The notes beneath the pieces are model-generated. The model saw only the letters and a program-made list of their open reading frames with translations, searched no databases and was not told where the DNA came from. A DNA stretch of 12,553 nt from Halovenus sp. (GTDB lineage: Archaea > Halobacteriota > Halobacteria > Halobacteriales > Haloarculaceae): contig PUMG01000161.1 of the NCBI GenBank assembly GCA_003551265.1, positions 1 through 12,553 on the forward strand, written 5' to 3'. A program made the position numbers and the translations under genes. This document shows positions 6,578-12,553 of this stretch, in pieces. Numbering within the stretch: position 1 is the first letter of the stretch; the number at the start of each line of letters is the position of its first letter.

Positions 6578-7843
6578 ATGGACCCGGTGACAGCGCAAAT
6601 CAACCTCGACCGGATGGAGCGTCGACTCGACGAGCTGTGGGAGATTGGTCAGACGAGTCGTGGCGGAGTCACTCGACTCGCCTACACTGAGGAAGAGTCA
6701 GAGGCTATCGAGTACGTGCTCGACGAGGCCGGAGGCGACTACGCTGTCGAGACGGACTCCATCGGAAACGTGTTTCTGACGAGAGAACCGGACGCCCCGC
6801 GAACAGTATTCATCGGAAGTCATCTGGATACGGTGTTCAACGCGGGGCGTCTCGACGGGACTCTCGGGGTCGTCGCGGCACTCGAAGCGGTCGACGCTGT
6901 CTACGCGGCTGGCGAGCCTGCCTGTCCACCGACGATTGTCATCTGCCGGGGAGAGGAGTCCTCACGCTTCGGTCAGCACACTATCGGCAGCCGGGGCATG
7001 CTCGGAATGCTGAAAGTCGAAGACTTCGCTGCGACTGACCAGAACAGGGTCCCACTCTGGCAGGCGATTCAGGAGGCGGGCTTTTATCCCGAGAACCTGA
7101 CGGAGCCGACAGTCGACGTCGAGCGAATCGGTGGGTTTCTCGAAACGCACATCGAGCAGGGACGGGTGCTCGAAGAGGACGGACTCGATGTGGGTATCGT
7201 CACCGGAATCCGTGCGCCCGTCCGGTACCGGTTCACGGCTCAGGGGGAGGATGACCACTCGGGAGCGACGCCGATGGACAGACGCCGGGATGCGCTCACT
7301 GCCGCCGCCGAGATGATAACCACTGTCGAGCAACTCGCGAGTGACGCAGCCCAGCAGGACGACGTCGTCGCCACTGTGGGTGACATCACCGCCGTCGAGG
7401 GCGCAATCAACAAGATCTGTGGCGAAGTGTCGTTCCCGCTCGACTTACGAAGCAACGACCGCGAGTATCGTGACGCCGTCGAAGAGCGTCTCCTCGGGGA
7501 ACTCGACGCGATTGCCGACAGACGTGACGTTTCTCTCACTCGCGAGGAACTCGACCGTTCGGAGCCAGTCGACCTCGATTCGAGCGTCAACGAGACGTTG
7601 ACCGCGGCAGCCGAACGAACGGGCGTCAGCTACCGTCACCTGCCCAGCGGCGGCGGTCACGACGCGATGAACTTCCAGCTGTCGGACATTCCCACCGGGA
7701 TGGTCTTCGTTCCCAGCGTCGAGGGAATCAGCCACAATCCACAGGAAGCAACGTATTCCGACTCTATCGAGGCTGCCGCGAAGGTTCTGTCGAGAGCACT
7801 GTGTGAGATGGAGACGGATACTGGTCGGCAAACCGATTGCTAG
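6578..7843 (+). CDS. M20-family N-carbamoyl-L-amino-acid hydrolase / allantoate amidohydrolase
   Basis: A 421-residue zinc-dependent M20-family amidohydrolase of the HyuC/AmaB/AllC/beta-ureidopropionase type. It removes the carbamoyl group from N-carbamoyl amino acids, releasing ammonia and CO2, or deaminates allantoate. The signature residues are present: GSHLDT at 80-85 (H82), the bridging aspartate in GRLDGTLG (D93), EESSRFG at 126-132 (E126/E127), ETHIEQG at 189-195 (H191), DHSGATPMDRRRDA from 226 with H227 from the dimerisation domain reaching the active site, SGGGHDAMNF, and the last ligand H386 in GISHNPQE. Length matches the family (about 410-420). It begins one base after the preceding stop, implying translational coupling. 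With the ring-opening hydrolases nearby, it most likely acts second, on the opened ureido product. Carbamoylase and allantoate hydrolase cannot be told apart from sequence here. Confidence 0.93.
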   Translation: MDPVTAQINLDRMERRLDELWEIGQTSRGGVTRLAYTEEESEAIEYVLDEAGGDYAVETDSIGNVFLTREPDAPRTVFIGSHLDTVFNAGRLDGTLGVVAALEAVDAVYAAGEPACPPTIVICRGEESSRFGQHTIGSRGMLGMLKVEDFAATDQNRVPLWQAIQEAGFYPENLTEPTVDVERIGGFLETHIEQGRVLEEDGLDVGIVTGIRAPVRYRFTAQGEDDHSGATPMDRRRDALTAAAEMITTVEQLASDAAQQDDVVATVGDITAVEGAINKICGEVSFPLDLRSNDREYRDAVEERLLGELDAIADRRDVSLTREELDRSEPVDLDSSVNETLTAAAERTGVSYRHLPSGGGHDAMNFQLSDIPTGMVFVPSVEGISHNPQEATYSDSIEAAAKVLSRALCEMETDTGRQTDC

Positions 7844-7934
7844 TTCGTGGCGATTGTTCCATCCGGCGGTGTTCAGATACGCATTAGTCAAACAGCTAGT
7901 TTCTCGCGGCTGTACAGGAGAATCCTGGTGGACT

Positions 7935-8040
7935 GAAAGGGCGAGGCTGTCTCGGGGAACCCGGACGACGTAAGCACTACAGGCCGGTCACGGCCGAAGC
8001 GCGCAGCGAGTCCCGGGACCCGAGACAGTCGAGGGCTTTC
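7935..8040. repeat. Hairpin-forming intergenic element (possible dispersed repeat or structured RNA/terminator)
   Basis: A roughly 106-base element bounded by GAAAG (7935-7939) and its complement CTTTC (8036-8040). Inside is a 12-base stem: 7945-7956 (GGCTGTCTCGGG) pairs with 8019-8030 (CCCGAGACAGTC) with one G-T wobble. The enclosed loop has a second small hairpin, GGCCG (7982-7986) with CGGCC (7991-7995). From memory, similar inverted-repeat elements with a CTGAAAGGGCGAGG-like edge recur between genes in haloarchaeal genomes, but this could not be checked. It follows the carbamoylase gene and could end that transcript or be a non-autonomous mobile element. Pairing is directly seen; function is inference. 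Confidence 0.6.
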
Positions 8041-8065
8041 CGTATCTTCATCGTCTCGATAATCG

Positions 8066-8072
8066 CTTATTT
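8066..8072 (+). promoter_or_regulatory. Putative TATA box for the allantoinase-like gene
   Basis: CTTATTT lies about 60 bases before the ATG at 8130. Transcription would start near 8096, leaving a leader of about 34 bases, unlike the near-leaderless pattern of the other genes. A GGAG at 8108-8111 lies too far upstream (about 19 bases) to act as a normal ribosome-binding site for that ATG. Confidence 0.35.
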
Positions 8073-8129
8073 GGACACTACCTCCCATCCGGGGGAAAGA
8101 GCTATGAGGAGCTACTCGGTTATCCACGT

Positions 8130-9473
8130 ATGGCCGATATCGACGTACTGGTAACTGGTGGACGGTTGTACCTCGACGGCGAGATTTTCGAGGCATCGCT
8201 CTGTGTCTCCGACGGTGTGATAACACACGTAACGACGACTCCGGGAACGCTCTCGGCGGATGAGACGGTCGAACTCGACGGCGAACTCGTGCTTCCGGGG
8301 CTGGTCGATGGGCACGTCCACTTCCGTGAACCGGGCTACGAACAGAAAGAAGGAGCGGCATCCGGAACAGCGGCCGCCGCGGCTGGCGGCGTGACGACGG
8401 TCGTCGAGATGCCGAATACGACGCCGCCCGTGCTGGACCGCGAGGGGTTCAGAGAGAAACGGGAGCTGTTCGAGTCGAAATCACACGTCGACTTCGCGCT
8501 GTTCGGCGCTATCACCGCCGAGAACCTCGACACTGGAGCGATTGCGGCCCTCGCCGAGGAGGGTGCAACGGCGTTCAAGACGTTCATGGCGACGAGCTTT
8601 GGTCCGCTGCTGATGGACGACAAAGGTGAGCTGTATCGGGCGTTCGAGGAGGTTGCAGAAACCGGGCGACCGATATATATCCACGCCGAAGACCAGGAGT
8701 ACCTGACAGAGTTCACCCGCCGGGCGAACGAACTCGGAGAGGACCTCGATGCGTTCTTCGCCTCTCGGCCGCCCGTCGTCGAGCGAACCGCCATCGCTGA
8801 CGTGATAGAGATTGTCCGTGAAACCGGCGCAGAGACGGTCGTGGCCCACGTCACGACCGCTGAGGGTCTCGAGATGATAGCGAAAGCACGTGCCGAGGGT
8901 CTGCCGATTCGGAGCGAGGTGACGTCGTACCATCTCCGCGTCGACGAGAGTCGTCTCAGAGACGTCGGGACGCGCGGGATTGGGACGCCACCCGTGCGCA
9001 CGGCAGCCAATCGTGAGGCGCTGTGGCAGCACTTCGAGAACGACCAGGTCGACCTTCTCGGAAGCGACCACGCCCCACACACCCTCGACGAGAAAGACCG
9101 CGAACCGCTGGCAGTCGCCCCCGGGATGCCCCAGCTCGAAACCGCCCTCGGTGCGCTGCTCGACGCCGTACACGCTGGACGGACGACCCTTCCAGCGGTC
9201 GTTCGGCGGTATGCGGAACGGCCTGCGCGAGTTCACGGTCTCTACCCGAGAAAGGGCACGCTCCAGGTCGGAGCCGACGCAGACTTCGTCGTCGTCGACC
9301 CCGAGCGGGAGTGGACAGTCGACGCGACAGCCTTCGAGTCCGAAGGGAAGTACAGCCCGTTCGACGGGTGGCAGTTCACGGGGATGCCCGTGGAAGTGTA
9401 CCAGCGCGGTCGAAAAATCGCCGAGGAGCTGGAGACGCTGAACGAGCCGGGAGACGGAACCTGGGTCCACTGA
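8130..9473 (+). CDS. Allantoinase/dihydroorotase-like cyclic amidohydrolase
   Basis: A 447-residue cyclic amidohydrolase that hydrolyses the ring amide of allantoin, dihydroorotate, hydantoins or dihydropyrimidines. Metal and catalytic motifs are complete: GHVHFREPGYEQKEG from 61 (H62, H64), AGGVTTVVEMPNTTPPV at 85-101, the bridging lysine K150 in TAFKTFM, IHAED with H185, VAHVTT with H240, and LGSDHAP with catalytic D313. The C-terminal GKYSPFDGWQFTGMPVEVYQ pattern matches allantoinase and hydantoinase more than pyrimidine-pathway dihydroorotase. Next to a carbamoylase/allantoate hydrolase upstream and HyuAB downstream, a catabolic role (allantoin or a substituted hydantoin) is more likely than pyrimidine synthesis. 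The ATG at 8130 is the first possible in-frame start and gives the expected N-terminal strand; upstream in-frame codons offer no other start. Substrate unproven. Confidence 0.9.
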   Translation: MADIDVLVTGGRLYLDGEIFEASLCVSDGVITHVTTTPGTLSADETVELDGELVLPGLVDGHVHFREPGYEQKEGAASGTAAAAAGGVTTVVEMPNTTPPVLDREGFREKRELFESKSHVDFALFGAITAENLDTGAIAALAEEGATAFKTFMATSFGPLLMDDKGELYRAFEEVAETGRPIYIHAEDQEYLTEFTRRANELGEDLDAFFASRPPVVERTAIADVIEIVRETGAETVVAHVTTAEGLEMIAKARAEGLPIRSEVTSYHLRVDESRLRDVGTRGIGTPPVRTAANREALWQHFENDQVDLLGSDHAPHTLDEKDREPLAVAPGMPQLETALGALLDAVHAGRTTLPAVVRRYAERPARVHGLYPRKGTLQVGADADFVVVDPEREWTVDATAFESEGKYSPFDGWQFTGMPVEVYQRGRKIAEELETLNEPGDGTWVH

Positions 9474-9502
9474 GACGAACTGCTGTGTTAGAGCCTCCCA
9501 AA

Positions 9503-9510
9503 TTTTTATA
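9503..9510 (+). promoter_or_regulatory. TATA box of the hyuA-hyuB unit
   Basis: TTTTTATA is a strong archaeal TATA element in the 66-base gap after the allantoinase-like gene, centred about 33 bases before the hyuA ATG. Transcription would begin near 9534, leaving a leader of a few bases. This implies hyuAB can be expressed independently of the upstream hydrolases. Confidence 0.65.
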
Positions 9511-9539
9511 CCGGGACACCGTCTCTACCGACTACACTG

Positions 9540-11624
9540 ATGAGAATCCTTGGCATAGATATCGGTGGGACGTTCACCGATATCTACCTTGTCGACAACG
9601 AAACAGAAGAACAGACGATTCACAAGGTGAGTACAACACCGGCGGACCCCTCGAAAGGGGCACTCACCGGAACGCGAGAGATCTGTGAGTTGACGGGGGT
9701 CGCACCCGCGGAGATCGACTACGTCCTCCACGGGACGACCATCGCAACGAACGCCGTCCTCGAACACGAGGGGGTCGAAACCGGTCTCATCACGACCGAA
9801 CAGTACCGTGATATCACTCACATCGGCCGTCACCAGCGCCCACAGAACTACTCCATCCAGCAGGATATCCCGTGGCAGAAGAACCCGCTGGTCAAGCGCC
9901 GCCACCGGAAAGTCGTCCCCGAGCGGGTCACGTCCACCGGCGAGGTCGAGACACCACTCGACGAGGACGCCGTGAGGGAGAAAGCCCGGGAGCTGAAATC
10001 CGAGGGCGTCGACTCCATCGCCATCGCGTTTCTCTTCTCGTATCTCAACGAAGACCACGAACAGCGCGCCAGAGAGATCGTCCAGGACGTCCATCCCGAC
10101 GCCTACGTGACGACGAGTTCCGAGGTCTACCCACAGTTCCGGGAGTTCGAGCGCTTTACGACAACTGCGATGAACGCGTTCATCGGACCGAAAGTGGTCG
10201 ACTACATCGGTCGGTTCAAAGAGAAACTCCACGAGTTTGGTGTCGAGACGGACGTTCACGTGATGCAGTCGAACGGTGGAATCGCGACGGAGGAGATGGT
10301 CAAACAGACTGCCGTGACGCTCCTTCTTTCGGGACCCGCCGCAGGCGTCCTCGGCGGGCAGTGGCGTGGGCGTGCGAGCAGCCCCGACTCGGCGGAGGAG
10401 AACGTCATCACCTTCGACATGGGTGGGACGAGCGCAGACATCGGAATCGTCTCGGGCGGCGAGATAATCGAGGCGAACGTTCGAGAAACCGAAATCGGGG
10501 GCTATCCGGTGATGAGTCCGATGATAGACATCCAGACAATCGGTGCAGGAGGTGGCAGTATCGCGTATCTCGACGCCGCCGACGCGTTCCGGGTTGGCCC
10601 GAAGTCCGCCGGTGCACTCCCGGGACCAATCGCGTACAACCGCGGCGGCACCAACCCGACAGTGACCGACGCCCACGTCGCGCTCGGTCGCATCCATCCT
10701 GATTTCTTCCTCGGCGGCGAGATGGACATCAGGACCGACGAACCCCGCGAGCTCATCGGCGAACAGCTCGCCGAACCGCTCGGAATGGAGACGATGGAGA
10801 CGGCACTCGGCGTCCTCGACATCGTCAACAGCAACATGGCGAACGCGATTCGCTCGAAGACGGTTCAGAAAGGTCGGGACCCCGAACGCTTCGCGCTCGT
10901 CTCCTTCGGTGGTGCCGGTCCGATGCACGCCGCGAGTCTTGCCCGGGAGCTGAACATTCCCCGGACGATTATCCCCCCAAGCCCCGGCGTCCTCTCTGCA
11001 ATCGGTCTCACCACGACCGACCTCAAATACGACGACATCAACACGAAGTTCTCGATGTTGAGCGACCTCGACAGCGACGAACTGCAGGCCGATTACGAGG
11101 CCCTCGTCGAGTCAGCCGAAGAGCACCTCCTGAATGCGGGTATCGGGAGCCAGGATATCGAACTGGAGATGACCGCCGACTGTCGGTACGAGGGACAGGG
11201 ATACGAACTCAACGTTCTCGTCGGCCAGAACGGACGGGTCGACGCCGTGGACGACATCAGGCGCGCCTTTCACACCCTGCACGAAAGCGAGTTTGGACAC
11301 AACTTCCCCGGGAACCCAATCGAACTCGTCAACCAGCGCGTCACGGCCTACGGCGCGCTGCCGTCCTCGAAACTCGTCTCGGCCGCGAGCGCCGAGGGCG
11401 ACGTCGAAGAGCTTGTGCTGTTTACGGAGGAGGTCTACTTCGACAGCGATGGGGAGGCACAGGCGTACGAGACACCGTTCATCGAGCGCGCGGACCTCGG
11501 TGCCGGGCACACGGTTTCGGGTCCGGCGATAATCGGCGAGAAGGACTCGACGACGATTGTGCCGCCCGACTTCGACGCGACCGTCCGCCAGTACGGCGAT
11601 ATCGAACTGACCCACAGAAACTGA
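9540..11624 (+). CDS. hyuA: HyuA: ATP-dependent hydantoinase/oxoprolinase subunit A
   Basis: A full-length 694-residue hydantoinase A/oxoprolinase subunit, which belongs to the actin/HSP70-like ATPase fold. With HyuB it hydrolyses cyclic amides such as 5-oxoproline, N-methylhydantoin or caprolactam, using ATP to activate the lactam. The phosphate-binding GIDIGGTFTD lies at 5-14. HGTTIATNAVLE starts at 64 and is a family hallmark. The second nucleotide-binding motif FDMGGTSADIGIV lies near 292-304, IGAGGGSIAYLD follows near 339, and the C-terminal domain ends with SGPAIIGEKDSTTIVPPDF. Length agrees with the family. It starts just after its own TATA box and lies 10 bases before hyuB, so the two are one transcript. 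Related acetone and acetophenone carboxylase subunits share this fold, but no carboxylase-specific subunit is visible in the window. Confidence 0.95.
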   Translation: MRILGIDIGGTFTDIYLVDNETEEQTIHKVSTTPADPSKGALTGTREICELTGVAPAEIDYVLHGTTIATNAVLEHEGVETGLITTEQYRDITHIGRHQRPQNYSIQQDIPWQKNPLVKRRHRKVVPERVTSTGEVETPLDEDAVREKARELKSEGVDSIAIAFLFSYLNEDHEQRAREIVQDVHPDAYVTTSSEVYPQFREFERFTTTAMNAFIGPKVVDYIGRFKEKLHEFGVETDVHVMQSNGGIATEEMVKQTAVTLLLSGPAAGVLGGQWRGRASSPDSAEENVITFDMGGTSADIGIVSGGEIIEANVRETEIGGYPVMSPMIDIQTIGAGGGSIAYLDAADAFRVGPKSAGALPGPIAYNRGGTNPTVTDAHVALGRIHPDFFLGGEMDIRTDEPRELIGEQLAEPLGMETMETALGVLDIVNSNMANAIRSKTVQKGRDPERFALVSFGGAGPMHAASLARELNIPRTIIPPSPGVLSAIGLTTTDLKYDDINTKFSMLSDLDSDELQADYEALVESAEEHLLNAGIGSQDIELEMTADCRYEGQGYELNVLVGQNGRVDAVDDIRRAFHTLHESEFGHNFPGNPIELVNQRVTAYGALPSSKLVSAASAEGDVEELVLFTEEVYFDSDGEAQAYETPFIERADLGAGHTVSGPAIIGEKDSTTIVPPDFDATVRQYGDIELTHRN

Positions 11625-11634
11625 GCTGAGACAC

Positions 11635-12553
11635 ATGCCCACAACACAGGATACGACACGCGACGTCATCACTCAGACGTCGCCACGACTCGACGTACAG
11701 GACCCGAACGAACAGGTAGACCCCGTCACCCAGCGCGTCATCTCGGGGAATCTCATCAACATCTGCGACGAGATGGGACACAAACTGACGCGGATGAGTT
11801 ACTCGAGCATCATCCGCGAGTCAGAGGACTTCGGCTGTGCGCTGGTCGACGAGCAGGCCAGACAGCTCTGTGAGACCGACAGCACGCCCCTCCAGATGGG
11901 TCCGATTCCAGCGTACGTACAGGGCGTCATCGACCTCTTCGAGGAGCGTGACAGGTCGTTCCGTCCCGGTGATGTCATCCTGCACAACGACCCGTACTAC
12001 GGTGCGAGTCACGCGCCGGATTTCGCCATCATCATCCCTGTCTTCTACAACGAGAGGTTGACCGGATTCTCGGTCACGACAGCCCACCACCTCGACGTCG
12101 GCGCGGACAAGCCCGGAACCTGCATCATCGACACCATCGACGCCTACAGCGAATCAATCCGTCTCGGCGCGCTCAAGATTGTCGACGCGGGTGAGCGCAA
12201 CGAAGAGGCCTGGCAACTCATCGCGGACAACATCCGCGTTCCCGACATGGTAATGGGAGACATCGAGGCCCAGATATCCGCTGCCCGCGTCGGTGTCGAC
12301 CGACTCCACGAACTCTTCGAGGAGTACGGCCACGACACGGTCAAGGTGGCCGGGCAGGCGATGATGAACTACTCGGAACAGCGCCTCCGGAACGAAATCG
12401 AAGCGCTCCCCGACGGAACCTACTCGGCGGAGGGCTACATCGACGGCTTCCTCGACTCACCGAACCCGGAAGAGAAAGACATCTTTCTGGCGGTCGACCT
12501 GGAGGTCGATGGCTCGGACATCCACGTCGACCTCTCACGGTGTGACGACCAGG
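11635..12553 (+). CDS. hyuB: HyuB: ATP-dependent hydantoinase/oxoprolinase subunit B, N-terminal part (runs off right edge)
   Basis: About 306 residues of a hydantoinase B/oxoprolinase B subunit; the rest lies beyond the right edge. The ATG at 11635 follows the hyuA stop by 10 bases. A weakly conserved tail of about 28 residues precedes the family start, DPVTQRVISGNLINICDEMG from 29. Then come RESEDFGCALVD at 61-72, the conserved loop HNDPYYGASHAPD at 117-129 and TTAHHLDVGADKPG from 148, which carry the histidine and aspartate residues that bind metal in this family. The loop reads GAS-H where many relatives have GGT-H, a mild deviation. It would act in the cytoplasm as a complex with HyuA, performing the hydrolysis while HyuA phosphorylates the substrate. 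Confidence 0.93.
   Translation, partial: MPTTQDTTRDVITQTSPRLDVQDPNEQVDPVTQRVISGNLINICDEMGHKLTRMSYSSIIRESEDFGCALVDEQARQLCETDSTPLQMGPIPAYVQGVIDLFEERDRSFRPGDVILHNDPYYGASHAPDFAIIIPVFYNERLTGFSVTTAHHLDVGADKPGTCIIDTIDAYSESIRLGALKIVDAGERNEEAWQLIADNIRVPDMVMGDIEAQISAARVGVDRLHELFEEYGHDTVKVAGQAMMNYSEQRLRNEIEALPDGTYSAEGYIDGFLDSPNPEEKDIFLAVDLEVDGSDIHVDLSRCDDQ

Larger units (their letters stand above)
7844..8129. other. 286-base intergenic region with hairpin element and promoter
   Basis: No convincing gene is seen here. The first ~90 bases (7844-7934) show nothing beyond a weak AT-rich palindrome at 7890-7902. Positions 7935-8040 hold the hairpin-forming element described separately. A TATA-like CTTATTT at 8066-8072 follows, then an apparent leader of about 34 bases before the allantoinase-like gene. 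Confidence 0.6.

Noticed and set aside
7890..7902. Small AT-rich palindrome after the carbamoylase gene as a terminator or operator
   Set aside because: Only four base pairs of stem; too weak to support a call.
9525..10928. Long minus-strand open frame of 467 codons opposite hyuA
   Set aside because: It is antisense to a clear full-length hyuA, with no motif and no promoter; explained by codon bias of the real gene.

Overview
The window looks like a catabolic accessory locus from a halophilic archaeon (Halobacteria). The evidence is a GC-rich sequence, acidic proteins rich in Asp and Glu, archaeal TATA boxes placed about 26-33 bases before start codons with little or no leader, and a Tat-type lipoprotein signal followed by an Asp-Asp-Gly linker. 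No rRNA, tRNA, CRISPR array, transposase or origin was seen.

Layout: two divergent gene blocks face away from a short AT-rich control region (3789-3910). The left block, on the minus strand, holds an ABC-transporter substrate-binding lipoprotein (2040-3788), an FAD-binding dehydrogenase/reductase of the fumarate reductase/ketosteroid dehydrogenase fold (516-1961), and the N-terminal part of an amidohydrolase that runs off the left edge (1-458). The right block, on the plus strand, holds an MmgE/PrpD protein (3911-5293), an imidazolonepropionase-like amidohydrolase (5359-6576) coupled to an M20 N-carbamoyl-amino-acid/allantoate amidohydrolase (6578-7843), an allantoinase/dihydroorotase-type cyclic amidohydrolase (8130-9473), and the ATP-dependent hydantoinase/oxoprolinase pair hyuA (9540-11624) and hyuB (11635 to the right edge). 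A hairpin-forming intergenic element lies at 7935-8040.

Working together (inference): the lipoprotein would capture a substrate outside the cell. The cyclic amidohydrolase and/or HyuAB would open a hydantoin-, ureide- or lactam-like ring. The M20 enzyme would remove the carbamoyl group, and the other amidohydrolases, the FAD enzyme and the MmgE/PrpD protein (possibly an epimerase or dehydratase) would process side groups. The exact substrate cannot be read from the sequence.

The most striking observation is that the substrate-binding protein appears circularly permuted. After the signal peptide comes what is normally the C-terminal half of the SBP family 5 fold, followed by what is normally the N-terminal half. 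The gene ends exactly where the usual protein would continue into its C-terminal half, and an in-frame 24-base tandem duplication straddles the stop codon at that point.
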